A DNA stretch of 58,085 nt from the NCBI GenBank assembly GCA_017555025.1, contig JAFZHC010000031.1, forward strand, positions 1 to 58,085, written 5' to 3'. Shown piece by piece: positions 8,949 through 17,205 of this stretch; position 1 is the first letter of the stretch, and each line of letters begins with the position of its first letter. The notes under the pieces are model-generated. The model searched no databases, had not been told where the DNA came from, and saw only the letters and a list, made by a program, of their open reading frames with translations. Source of the stretch: Akkermansia sp. (GTDB lineage Bacteria; Verrucomicrobiota; Verrucomicrobiia; Verrucomicrobiales; Akkermansiaceae). Both the position numbers and the translations under genes were made by a program.

Positions 8949-9698
8949 TTAAATGATGACCTTACTTTTGTGAAGCACTACACTTTGTTTTCGGAGAACA
9001 ACTCCATTCTTCTTGACTCCGGAAATAAGTTTCTGAAAAACGACAGGAGGCTCACCATCAGGAAGTATATACTCAATCTTAACAGCTTTCTGAACAAGCG
9101 GCTGCCATACGTCAGAATCCAGGATTTCACATGCCAAATCCGACAACTGTTGTTTTATTTCTTGCGTAAGAGCGTCTAACACTCTTGCATTTTCATCAGC
9201 ATAAGCGTTACGCATTTGCAAAATCTCGTCTAATAAATCAACAGACTTTAACACTTGGCGCTCTATATCATCTTCTTCCTCTTCTATTTCCTCCAGACGA
9301 TCAAGTATCAACATTCGAAGATTCTCCTCCTCGGCAGCATCAACAACAGTTCTCAATTTACTAGTAACAAAAACATCTATCTTGAATGCGGAAGCTTGAT
9401 TTTCGGTCTTATCAGAATATACCCCAAAAGGAAGACTCTTTTCATTATCAGAACTATTGATAGCAAGTTCGGATTTATGAATAGGAACGTCCGGCAGACT
9501 CATATCTGCATTATCAACGTTGCGCACGCATTGATTTTGAGAGTTTTCCTCCGGCTGCTTCAATATGTTTATTCTCTGCTCCGTTGCCTTATCCTTGCCT
9601 ATTTTAACGCATACTCTATACAAAATATAAATAATCAGTATAATAAACAAAAGCGCAGCAGAAATAAAACCGGCTGCATATGTTAAAAACATACTCAT
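8949..9698 (-). CDS. Membrane-anchored GrpE-like nucleotide exchange factor
   Basis: 249 residues. One N-terminal transmembrane helix (about 7-29) is followed by a polar linker and a long, highly charged helical region (about 118-195, with an acidic run near 135-146). A C-terminal beta domain (about 199-249) resembles the GrpE head: it has QKAVKIEY, a proline/acidic turn, ISGVKKNGVVLR, and a closing SVVLHKSKV strand. GrpE dimers use such a long helix plus beta head to release ADP from Hsp70. The presence of an Hsp70 gene four genes downstream supports this role. It is the first gene of the AT-rich block; no convincing promoter could be assigned upstream (9699-9831). A simple structural membrane protein remains possible. 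Confidence 0.62.
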   Translation of the reverse strand: MSMFLTYAAGFISAALLFIILIIYILYRVCVKIGKDKATEQRINILKQPEENSQNQCVRNVDNADMSLPDVPIHKSELAINSSDNEKSLPFGVYSDKTENQASAFKIDVFVTSKLRTVVDAAEEENLRMLILDRLEEIEEEEDDIERQVLKSVDLLDEILQMRNAYADENARVLDALTQEIKQQLSDLACEILDSDVWQPLVQKAVKIEYILPDGEPPVVFQKLISGVKKNGVVLRKQSVVLHKSKVII

Positions 9699-9831
9699 GC
9701 GTGTCTATTTGTTATGTTATAGGACGATATATCTTGTAAATACTGAAACAAGAACCAAGGCTACACCTCCACACAATACTACAGCATCAGCAATGCCGAT
9801 GCAAGTCAAAAATCTCTATGGTTATGCCTAT

Positions 9832-10689
9832 TCATTCATAATGCCCCATAAGAAAGTCCCTTACTTCGCCGAGGCGGGCATAAGCCATTTTGCGCCCAAT
9901 TTCATAGGCGGCCTGCAGGCGCTCGGGCTTTCTCTCCACCCGGCTTACCGGCAGGGGAGCATCGGGCCGAATCACCAGTATTTCTCCGGTCTGTTCCTTT
10001 GCTTCGATATAGCGCAGGGTTTCATTATAGCGAAGGTGGCGTACTTGCATGGCTTTTACAAGCTGAGGGTACTTGCGGTACATCAGCTGCACAGCAAAGA
10101 GCAAACCGTTCTCCTTCTTCTCATACATGGGAGGTTGAGTCAATATCACCACATTGCGCTTGTAGCCGATGCTCTCAAAATAGCGTAGTGGGATGGAATC
10201 CGAAATGCCGCCATCAAGCAATTTACGCCCCTCAATTTCGACTATCTGCGACACCAGCGGCATAGATGCCGAGGCGCGAATCCAGTCAAACCCATGGTCC
10301 TCCAGCCCTCCGTACTCATGGTAAACCGGCTCACCGGTCTCCACATCTGTTGCGACCACGTAAAAAGGCAAAGGGTTGCGGCTATAGGCAGCAAAATCAA
10401 ACTTATCGAGTTTCAGAGGTACCTCGCCATAGCAAAAATCGCGGCTGTACATGTTGCCATCGCGCAATAACGACCACAGACCACAGTATCGCTTATCGTG
10501 GCAATAGCGCTTATTGTAACGAATAGCACGACCAATCTGCCCGGTTTTGTAGTTGACACCAAATGCTGCACCGGCCGACACACCGATAACGCCATCAAAA
10601 CAAATCCCCTCCTCCATGAACACATCAATAATGCCTGCCGTGAACATACCCCGCATGGCACCACCCTCCAATACTAAGCCTGTTTTCAT
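9832..10689 (-). CDS. Patatin-like phospholipase
   Basis: 285-residue patatin-family lipid acyl hydrolase. It has the glycine-rich oxyanion loop GLVLEGGAMRGMF at the N-terminus, the nucleophile elbow GVSAG near 43, and the catalytic Asp in LLDGGISDSIP near 170, so the Ser-Asp dyad is complete. It most resembles the YjjU-type branch of bacterial patatins. No signal peptide is seen. A GTG 24 nt upstream is in frame, but it falls within the spacer of the predicted promoter, so I take the ATG at 10689. Base composition here is close to the rest of the chromosome, in contrast to the AT-rich operon that begins 133 nt downstream on the same strand. Confidence 0.88.
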   Translation of the reverse strand: MKTGLVLEGGAMRGMFTAGIIDVFMEEGICFDGVIGVSAGAAFGVNYKTGQIGRAIRYNKRYCHDKRYCGLWSLLRDGNMYSRDFCYGEVPLKLDKFDFAAYSRNPLPFYVVATDVETGEPVYHEYGGLEDHGFDWIRASASMPLVSQIVEIEGRKLLDGGISDSIPLRYFESIGYKRNVVILTQPPMYEKKENGLLFAVQLMYRKYPQLVKAMQVRHLRYNETLRYIEAKEQTGEILVIRPDAPLPVSRVERKPERLQAAYEIGRKMAYARLGEVRDFLMGHYE

Positions 10690-10703
10690 GATGTAACACG
10701 GTG

Positions 10704-10732
10704 AGTCTACCACAATTACTCCGACATAGCAA
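10704..10732 (-). promoter_or_regulatory. Sigma70-type promoter of the patatin gene
   Basis: On the minus strand TTGCTA (10727-10732) and TAGACT (10704-10709) are separated by 17 nt. The ATG at 10689 begins 14 nt after the -10 box, so the leader would be about 7 nt. It is divergent from the promoter of the gene at 10780. Confidence 0.55.
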
Positions 10733-10744
10733 GACGATAAAGAC

Positions 10745-10773
10745 TTGCACCCTCACCACCGCTGTGTTAGGAT
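10745..10773 (+). promoter_or_regulatory. Sigma70-type promoter of the 10780 membrane-protein gene
   Basis: TTGCAC (10745-10750), a 17-nt spacer and TAGGAT (10768-10773). Only 6 nt separate the -10 box from the GTG at 10780, so transcription would start at about the start codon. Confidence 0.55.
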
Positions 10774-10779
10774 GTCGAG

Positions 10780-11199
10780 GTGAAACCCTTCCTCTATCTT
10801 TACGCTACTGCCCAAATAGCCCTTAGCGCCATCGTTCTCACCCTCATGTCTCATAGTGGCTGCGGCATAGAGTATATACCGACCTTGCAGATACAATACC
10901 CTCATTGGGCAGTCATGAGCATCGCCACACTCTCTATTGGCCTCAAAAGGCTTAGTGTACCTATTGTTCTTCTGGCCGGGGCACTTATGTGGTACCCCAC
11001 GGCTCTAAGCTGGAGCGCCATTTGCAGCTGCCATAACAACAGCTGGCTCCCACCGGCTATCGCGCTCGCAACGGCTCTACCCCTTATCCCCGCTTATGCA
11101 CTAACAACGCGGCAGAACACCACGGGAGCTTGGGTGTTCTGCCTGCTGTATCTGACAGGTGTTATCCCTGCCATTTTTCTCATTCAGAATAGATTATAA
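10780..11199 (+). CDS. Small integral membrane protein of unknown function
   Basis: 139 residues with about four hydrophobic segments (near 5-24, 40-72, 85-105 and 115-135) and a Cys pair in SAICSCHNN between the second and third. I do not recognise a family. The start is GTG at 10780, chosen because it follows a well-spaced promoter by 6 nt; no in-frame ATG lies near. It is transcribed divergently from the patatin gene and convergently with the glycosyltransferase gene. Role unknown. Confidence 0.6.
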   Translation: MKPFLYLYATAQIALSAIVLTLMSHSGCGIEYIPTLQIQYPHWAVMSIATLSIGLKRLSVPIVLLAGALMWYPTALSWSAICSCHNNSWLPPAIALATALPLIPAYALTTRQNTTGAWVFCLLYLTGVIPAIFLIQNRL

Positions 11200-11220
11200 G
11201 TCACCTATATAGACTCTTCG

Positions 11221-11254
11221 TTAAATAAAAACAGAATATATATCATCTATTCTG
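11221..11254 (-). terminator. Rho-independent terminator of the lepA-glycosyltransferase unit
   Basis: On the minus strand CAGAATA (11248-11254) pairs with TATTCTG (11232-11238), followed by a T-rich run (11221-11231). The stem includes the stop codon of the glycosyltransferase gene. Confidence 0.5.
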
Positions 11255-12151
11255 GATAGCTCGGGCAATCCGTTCAGCTTGTGCTACCGGTGAAAAGTGA
11301 GTTTGGTACCACAGGCGAGCCTTTTGTCCCATATCATCCATCCTTGCGCTATCAGCCAAAAGCATATCTGTCACACGGCATACACTTCGCCAGTCGCTTA
11401 TTTCCAAAAAAGGATGGCCTTTGTATATCTCAGTTTTGGGAAGAGTTCCACATATAACGGCACATCCTGCACTTGCAGCCTCAATTAGTCGAGAAGTTTC
11501 ATTAGTCATGAAACCTGCCGGACACCATGCTACTTTTGAATTCAGCAAGCGTCGATGATATTCCTCGACCGAAAGAGCTCCTTTCATGAATCCTCTATTA
11601 AAAACAATATAAGACTCAGGATAAAGATTACTAAAATCACGCTTACTACATAACTTTGTAATAAGGGTATGCATCATCACGGCTTCCACTTTATGCACAA
11701 AAGGATACTGGCCAGTAATCGGATAATTACTCGATACACGGAATGGATAACCAAAACTTTTTCCTGAAACAGCTCGGAAAACATCCGTGCGACGGTAATT
11801 TAAATTACCAGAGTAAAATACGTTACCCAACCGAGTAGAACAACTGCTCGGTTCCTCCGATTCGCCCATATATATCATAGCCCCATCAGTCATTGGAATA
11901 ATCCCTCTTGCTATCCATGATTCTGGGCAATATGGTTTAATTATAACGCCGGCAGCTTTATAATAATCCGAGGGAAAGACTTGAGAGTACTCATCACCCC
12001 ACAAGACAAGGGCTGTATTCTTACCTATCCCTCTAAGGTCTACCTTATCTCCACGTTGAGGATTATATACCCTACGCAAGACCTCCCATTTTTTTCCTAA
12101 CAAAGAGGTGAGACAGTTATGAAAGGTCTCATAAAATAATTCAGTAGTCAT
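11243..12151 (-). CDS. Putative glycosyltransferase, exostosin/GT-B-like C-terminus
   Basis: 302 residues. The C-terminal third has the pattern of retaining or exostosin-like GT-B enzymes: NSKVAWCPAGF, then ETSRLIEAASAGCAVICG, then a HPFLEISDW segment and a C-terminal helix. That helix resembles the one after the nucleotide-sugar site. The N-terminal half is not recognisable. The gene begins 14 nt after the lepA stop and is probably co-transcribed with it, yet its base composition is clearly more AT-rich than lepA (sampled lines near 40% G+C). That suggests later acquisition, perhaps as part of a surface-glycan function. Donor and acceptor are unknown. Confidence 0.6.
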   Translation of the reverse strand: MTTELFYETFHNCLTSLLGKKWEVLRRVYNPQRGDKVDLRGIGKNTALVLWGDEYSQVFPSDYYKAAGVIIKPYCPESWIARGIIPMTDGAMIYMGESEEPSSCSTRLGNVFYSGNLNYRRTDVFRAVSGKSFGYPFRVSSNYPITGQYPFVHKVEAVMMHTLITKLCSKRDFSNLYPESYIVFNRGFMKGALSVEEYHRRLLNSKVAWCPAGFMTNETSRLIEAASAGCAVICGTLPKTEIYKGHPFLEISDWRSVCRVTDMLLADSARMDDMGQKARLWYQTHFSPVAQAERIARAIQNR

Positions 12152-12165
12152 AGAAAAAAATTACT

Positions 12166-13971
12166 TTAATCGCCGGTCTTCAGCACATTGATGAAAGCCT
12201 CCTGCGGAATATTCACGCGGCCGATGGACTTCATGCGCTTCTTACCTTCCTTCTGCTTTTCCAACAGCTTGCGCTTACGGGTAACGTCGCCACCGTAACA
12301 CTTAGCCGTCACGTTCTTGCGCATAGCGGAAATGCTCTCACGGGCGATAATCTTACCGCCAATACAGGCCTGAATGGCCACGGTGAAAAGCTGTCTTGGT
12401 ATCACGTCCTTAAGCTTAAGCGCAATCTCGCGCCCCTGCGATTCTGCACGCTCGCGATGCACAATCATGGAGAAAGCATCCACAGGCTCACCGGCAATCA
12501 TCATGTCCATCTTCACCAGTTTTGCAGCCTGATAGCCGTCGTACTCGTAGTCCATAGAGCCATATCCGCGAGTGGTGGACTTGAGCTTATCATTGAAATC
12601 CACCAGAATTTCTGCCATGGGGATGCGGCAAGTCAGCATCACGCGAGTATCGTCAATGGTTTCCGTATGCACAACCTCGCCTCGCTTCTCCATTACGATA
12701 CGCATGATGTCACCGATGTAGTCGGCAGGAATCATCACGAACACTTTAACGATGGGCTCACGAATCTCCTGAATTTCCTGCGGGTCAGGCAGAATGCTGG
12801 GATTATCCACCAGCATTTCCGTACCATCAGTCTTTGTTACCTCGTAAATCACAGAAGGATAAGTAGAGATAACATCCATGTTGAACTCACGGCGCAAACG
12901 CTCCTGAATAATTTCCATGTGCAGCAGACCAAGGAAACCGCAGCGGAAACCGAAGCCCAGCGCAACTGAACTCTCACCCATGTAGGTAAAGGCGGCATCG
13001 TTAATCTGCAACTTGGCCATGGCAGCCTTCAGCGCTTCGTAATCAGAAGAATCTACCGGGTAAATACCGGAGAAGACCATGGGGCGAATCTCCTTGAAAC
13101 CGGGCAGCGGCTCACTACAAGGATTGGAGAGATTGGTGTAAGTATCACCAATCTTAACATCCGCAGCAGATTTCATATTGGCAATGATGTAGCCCACATC
13201 ACCGGTCTCGAGCTGCTCCGTAGCCTGCATCTTAGGGGTAAATACGCCGACCTCTTTCACTTCGTAGGTTTCGTCCGTCGCAAAGAGCTTCACCTTCATG
13301 CCACGTGAAACAGTACCGCTGACCATGCGAACGTAAGATACTACACCGCGGTAGGAGTCATATACGGAGTCGAAAACCAATGCGCGAAGCTTATCATCCT
13401 CTGCGGGCTTGGGAGAAGGCACACGGCTCACGATAGCCTCCAGCACATCCTCAATACCGATACCGGCTTTGGCAGAGCAGAGAATAGCCTCGTCATGAGG
13501 AATGCAGACAACATCCTCCAACTGCTTGTACACCTTAGGCAGATTGGCGCTGGGCAGGTCAATCTTATTAACAACAGGAACAATCTCCAGCTGCTGGTCC
13601 AAAGCCAGATGCATGTTCGCAAGAGTTTGAGCCTCTACACCCTGAGCCGCATCTACAATAAGTACAGCGCCATCACAGGCAGCCAAAGAGCGGGAAACTT
13701 CGTATGAAAAGTCAACGTGACCGGGAGTATCGAGCAGATTCAACTCGTAAGTGTTACCATCCTTAGCCTTGTAACGCATGGTTACAGGGTGAGATTTGAT
13801 GGTAATACCCTTCTCTCGCTCCAGATCCATGGCATCCAGCAGCTGGTCCTGCTTGTCGCGCTCGCCGATGGTATTGGTAAACTCCAGCAGACGATCAGAG
13901 AGAGTCGTCTTGCCGTGGTCAATGTGAGCAATAATAGAAAAGTTACGTTTGAAGCGGATATCCGTAGCCAT
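12166..13971 (-). CDS. lepA: Elongation factor 4 (LepA)
   Basis: 601-residue translational GTPase of typical LepA length. It has G1 AHIDHGKTTL near residue 15, switch GITIKSHPV, G3 DTPGHVDF, G4 NKID, and the LepA-specific C-terminal domain (VTAKCYGGDVTRKRKLLEKQKEGKKRMK). LepA binds stalled or mistranslocated ribosomes and can back-translocate or assist assembly. The ATG at 13971 directly precedes the conserved ATDIRFKRNFSIIAHIDHG start; the in-frame GTG at 13989 lies inside the predicted promoter. It is followed by the glycosyltransferase gene. Confidence 0.97.
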   Translation of the reverse strand: MATDIRFKRNFSIIAHIDHGKTTLSDRLLEFTNTIGERDKQDQLLDAMDLEREKGITIKSHPVTMRYKAKDGNTYELNLLDTPGHVDFSYEVSRSLAACDGAVLIVDAAQGVEAQTLANMHLALDQQLEIVPVVNKIDLPSANLPKVYKQLEDVVCIPHDEAILCSAKAGIGIEDVLEAIVSRVPSPKPAEDDKLRALVFDSVYDSYRGVVSYVRMVSGTVSRGMKVKLFATDETYEVKEVGVFTPKMQATEQLETGDVGYIIANMKSAADVKIGDTYTNLSNPCSEPLPGFKEIRPMVFSGIYPVDSSDYEALKAAMAKLQINDAAFTYMGESSVALGFGFRCGFLGLLHMEIIQERLRREFNMDVISTYPSVIYEVTKTDGTEMLVDNPSILPDPQEIQEIREPIVKVFVMIPADYIGDIMRIVMEKRGEVVHTETIDDTRVMLTCRIPMAEILVDFNDKLKSTTRGYGSMDYEYDGYQAAKLVKMDMMIAGEPVDAFSMIVHRERAESQGREIALKLKDVIPRQLFTVAIQACIGGKIIARESISAMRKNVTAKCYGGDVTRKRKLLEKQKEGKKRMKSIGRVNIPQEAFINVLKTGD

Positions 13972-13980
13972 GCGCGCGGG

Positions 13981-14009
13981 ACTATACACGTTGCACTTTC
14001 TTTTGTCAA
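13981..14009 (-). promoter_or_regulatory. Consensus sigma70 promoter of lepA
   Basis: On the minus strand a perfect TTGACA (14004-14009), a 17-nt spacer and TATAGT (13981-13986). The ATG begins after 9 nt, predicting a 5' leader of only 2-3 nt. No Shine-Dalgarno could fit. Confidence 0.8.
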
Positions 14010-14057
14010 GTCAAAAGAACAGCACGCTCAACATTTCTTCGGCTTGGGAGCGGCAAT

Positions 14058-15155
14058 TCATTCGCATTTGCACACAATGACCCCGGGTACAGCATCCTCC
14101 AGAGTAAATGAACGCACCACATGCAGGCCAAGTTCAGCATGAGCCTGACCAAAAAGAAGTTGCACTGTTTTCATATCAGCCCCGCAGCGATAAATTTCAT
14201 CCACATAAGCTGTCACATACCCCGGCTTATCGGCCTGTCTGCTGCACCACAGCGTTAAATCGTAAACCGAATCGAAGGCTGCATAGCGGAAAGGATAATA
14301 CAACTGAGCTGAATTAGCGACAGGATACCCATCCCGATTCCAGGAATGGTCTCTGGCTATCAGGCTGTCAGTAAGTGCAAAATGAGAGCGGCACACACGA
14401 CCGGGAGCATCGGGGGTAGGGTCGCTGTAGGTGCAATCCACATGTACCCAATGACCGTCCAGCCGCACCAGATTCCAGCAATGATTATCTCCCTGAGCTA
14501 TGCCGGCAACAAATTTATTTTCAATACCGGCAATACTCAACAACAAACGGTAAGTGCGCGTATAAGCGTCACAAACGCCACGATTGGTCAACAGAAGTCT
14601 GGCCGTAGCATTGGCGGTATCCACCCCATGCAGTGAAGGCGTGTATGTACAATTCAGCACCAGATAATCGTGCAAGGCCAACGCCCGTTCATAGTCTGAA
14701 GAAGCCCCGGAGCAAACATCTTTCACTATTTTTTCAGCCAGAGCCAAAGCGCGTTTTCTATCGGCGCTCAAGCCGCTTCTGATTGAGGGATTCGATATTG
14801 CAACCAACATCACTTCATTATCAGCATATGTCGGCACAAGTGTAATCTGCGAACCTTTTCCCCTCACCGAAAAAGCAACTGCCACACCATCCCTCAGCAA
14901 TTCATCTGCAACAGCATAGGCCACATCATAAGCACCGGACATTTCCAGTCGAAAAGTAATAGACGGAGCCAACGTCCCCATCATACGGCGGGTATAATCG
15001 GCCACTTGCTGACGGTTGGTCAATACCACATCGCCTTTCAACTCCGCAGTCGTTCCGCTCACATAAGGAACCACGGGTCGCGCAGAATCGACACGCATTT
15101 CGTGTCGACACCCAACCAGGCCCATCAGCACAGCTACTGCCACGGCTATCCGCAT
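14058..15155 (-). CDS. Lipoprotein with transglutaminase-like domain
   Basis: 365 residues. The N-terminus is a lipoprotein signal with lipobox LVGC (Cys at about 16). The transglutaminase-like (papain-fold) core lies at about 155-255. Catalytic Cys is in NRGVCDAYTRTYRLLL, His is in GDNHCWNLVRLDGHW, and the third acidic residue is in HVDCTYSDPT. Such domains in bacteria are often proteases or peptidoglycan/peptide hydrolases rather than cross-linkers. The cell location is an envelope membrane, probably facing the periplasm. It has its own promoter and lies upstream of lepA on the same strand. Confidence 0.8.
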   Translation of the reverse strand: MRIAVAVAVLMGLVGCRHEMRVDSARPVVPYVSGTTAELKGDVVLTNRQQVADYTRRMMGTLAPSITFRLEMSGAYDVAYAVADELLRDGVAVAFSVRGKGSQITLVPTYADNEVMLVAISNPSIRSGLSADRKRALALAEKIVKDVCSGASSDYERALALHDYLVLNCTYTPSLHGVDTANATARLLLTNRGVCDAYTRTYRLLLSIAGIENKFVAGIAQGDNHCWNLVRLDGHWVHVDCTYSDPTPDAPGRVCRSHFALTDSLIARDHSWNRDGYPVANSAQLYYPFRYAAFDSVYDLTLWCSRQADKPGYVTAYVDEIYRCGADMKTVQLLFGQAHAELGLHVVRSFTLEDAVPGVIVCKCE

Positions 15156-15161
15156 GCCTGT

Positions 15162-15190
15162 ATGTTACCACAACTGCGCCATCAGGTAAA
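15162..15190 (-). promoter_or_regulatory. Promoter of the transglutaminase-like lipoprotein gene
   Basis: On the minus strand TTTACC (15185-15190), 17 nt, then TAACAT (15162-15167). The ATG at 15155 follows after 6 nt, again predicting an almost leaderless mRNA. Confidence 0.5.
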
Positions 15191-15324
15191 GCAAAATACC
15201 GTTAGAGCACTAGCGGGAGGGGTATCCGAATATATATTTTCTGCGCCGCAGACCACAAGCTCATCAGAGATTGGCGACTTCCGTCGTTTTCTCTGCATTT
15301 TCTGCAAGCTGACGCCATCATTCC

Positions 15325-15353
15325 TTGACAACGCTCGCCCTTGAGCGCATACT
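15325..15353 (+). promoter_or_regulatory. Promoter of cysS-queF-queC
   Basis: Perfect TTGACA (15325-15330), 17-nt spacer, CATACT (15348-15353), then 9 nt to the cysS ATG. Confidence 0.75.
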
Positions 15354-15362
15354 CTCCGCGTT

Positions 15363-16778
15363 ATGTTAAACCTTTATGATACACAGTCGGGGGCGATGAA
15401 GCCCGTGCAGGCAGAGGACGGCAAGCAGCTGCGCTTCTACTGTTGCGGCCCGACGGTGTATGCCGCAGCCCATATCGGCAATTTCCGCACCTTCGTTGTA
15501 CAGGACGTCTTCCGTCGCGTGGTCGAGCTCGGCGGCCTGCGCACCAAGCATGTCCGCAACCTGACCGATGTGGACGACAAGACCATTCGCAACTCTCAGG
15601 CTCAGGGCATGCCTCTGGGTGAATATACGGCTAAGTGGACAGCTAAATTCCACGACGATTGCAGGGCGCTGAACTGCCTTGCCCCGCACGTTGAGCCCAG
15701 CGCCGTGGGGCACATCAAAGAACAGCTTGACATTGTAGACAAGCTCATGACCGCCGGTCACGCCTACCAGAGTGATGACGGCTCGGTATACTTCCGCATT
15801 TCTTCCTATGCCGACTACGGCAAGCTGGCGCACCTTGACCGCCAAGACCTCGATCTCGGCAAAACAGCTAATACGCGAGCCGATACCGATGAGTACGAGA
15901 AAGACAGCGTGGCCGACTTCGTGCTCTGGAAAGCTCGTCGCCCTGAAGATGGCCCGAACTTCTGGCCCTCACCCTGGGGTGAAGGTCGCCCCGGCTGGCA
16001 CCTGGAGTGCTCTGCCATGAGCCATAAGTACTTGGGCGACACCTTTGACCTGCACTCCGGCGGCGTGGACTTGGTATTCCCCCACCACGAAAACGAAATT
16101 GCACAGAGCCGCTGCGCCTGCGGTGGCCATTTTGCACGCCATTGGTTCCACGTCACCCACCTGCTGGTGGATGGCGCTAAGATGAGTAAGAGCTTGGGAA
16201 ATATGTACACGCTTGACCAGCTGCAGGAAATGGGGTATACCCCCGCCGCCCTGCGATATGTGCTGGCCGGTGCATACTACCGCCGCCCGCTCAATTTCAC
16301 CCTCAACGGTATGAAGGACGCCACCAGCGCTCTCAACAAGTTGGGGCGCTTCGATAAGGAACTGGCCAAAGCCAGCACCGCCAAAGAGCCCACTTACCGA
16401 GACCTTGTGAAGAAAGCTCCGGCGCTGGGCATCTTCCAAGAGGCATGGAACAGTCTGGAGGACGATTTGAACGGCCCGGAGGCCCTCGGCCATGTATTCA
16501 GCGCCATTAAGGGCATAAAGCCGGCGGAAATGGAGCCTGCTGCCGCTGCTGATATGTGGAAGGCCTTCCGCTTCATCATGGAGGCACTCGGTCTGCAATT
16601 ACCCGACCCCGATGCCGACATTGAGGTACCCGAAGACATCAAAGCCATTGCCGATGAACGCTGGGCTGCCCGTCAGGCCAAGAACTGGGCTGCCGCCGAT
16701 GCCCTGCGCGCTAAGCTCGCCGAGCTCGGCTGGGCCATGAAAGACGGCAAGGACGGTTACAAACTCACCAAAGCTTAA
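15363..16778 (+). CDS. cysS: Cysteinyl-tRNA synthetase
   Basis: 471-residue class I synthetase of usual length. It has the zinc-site start YCCGPTVYAAAHIGN, in which HIGN is the HIGH signature, the second zinc motif around WHLECSAM and HHENE, and the KMSKS loop as AKMSKSLGN. The C-terminal helical anticodon-binding part ends in the typical RAKLAELGW(A)MKDG region. It charges tRNA-Cys. It is the first gene of a compact operon with queF (13 nt gap) and queC. Confidence 0.97.
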   Translation: MLNLYDTQSGAMKPVQAEDGKQLRFYCCGPTVYAAAHIGNFRTFVVQDVFRRVVELGGLRTKHVRNLTDVDDKTIRNSQAQGMPLGEYTAKWTAKFHDDCRALNCLAPHVEPSAVGHIKEQLDIVDKLMTAGHAYQSDDGSVYFRISSYADYGKLAHLDRQDLDLGKTANTRADTDEYEKDSVADFVLWKARRPEDGPNFWPSPWGEGRPGWHLECSAMSHKYLGDTFDLHSGGVDLVFPHHENEIAQSRCACGGHFARHWFHVTHLLVDGAKMSKSLGNMYTLDQLQEMGYTPAALRYVLAGAYYRRPLNFTLNGMKDATSALNKLGRFDKELAKASTAKEPTYRDLVKKAPALGIFQEAWNSLEDDLNGPEALGHVFSAIKGIKPAEMEPAAAADMWKAFRFIMEALGLQLPDPDADIEVPEDIKAIADERWAARQAKNWAAADALRAKLAELGWAMKDGKDGYKLTKA

Positions 16779-16791
16779 CCCAAAATCTCAC

Positions 16792-17205
16792 ATGGACAAC
16801 AAAGACCTTTCCCTGCTCGGCAAGCATAGCGAATTCTTCCGCACCCCGGAGGAAGCAAAGCTTGAGGCATTCCCCAACCGCAGCCCGCAACGGCCTTATG
16901 TAGTAACACTCACCACGCACGAGTTCTCCTCTCTATGCCCGGTAACGGGGCAGCCGGATAGCTGCGAGTTGACTATCACCTACACTCCGGCTGAAAAAGT
17001 AGTGGAAACCAAGAGTCTGAAGTACTACCTCGTCTCCTTCCGCAACTATGCCGCCTTCAACGAGCAGGTCGTAAACCGCATTCTGGATGACCTCGTGGCT
17101 GCCGTAGAGCCCGCATGGATGAAAGTGACCGGTAAGTTCGGTGCGCGCGGCGGCATTCAGCTGACCTGCGAAGCCGAACACAAGCCCGAAAACCGTCCGG
17201 CATGA
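16792..17205 (+). CDS. queF: NADPH-dependent 7-cyano-7-deazaguanine reductase QueF
   Basis: 137-residue unimodular QueF. The catalytic Cys is in SSLCPVTGQPD, the NADPH/substrate motif is VETKSLKYYLVSFRN, and the C-terminus has the T-fold signature. It reduces preQ0 to preQ1 in queuosine biosynthesis. Its stop overlaps the start of queC by ATGA, so translation is probably coupled. queC makes its substrate, which confirms the pathway. Confidence 0.96.
   Translation: MDNKDLSLLGKHSEFFRTPEEAKLEAFPNRSPQRPYVVTLTTHEFSSLCPVTGQPDSCELTITYTPAEKVVETKSLKYYLVSFRNYAAFNEQVVNRILDDLVAAVEPAWMKVTGKFGARGGIQLTCEAEHKPENRPA

Noticed and set aside
9699..9831. Promoter of the Hsp70/dynamin operon
   Set aside because: Several AT-rich -10-like sequences exist (TATAAC, TATCGT), but none has a well-spaced -35, so no call was made.
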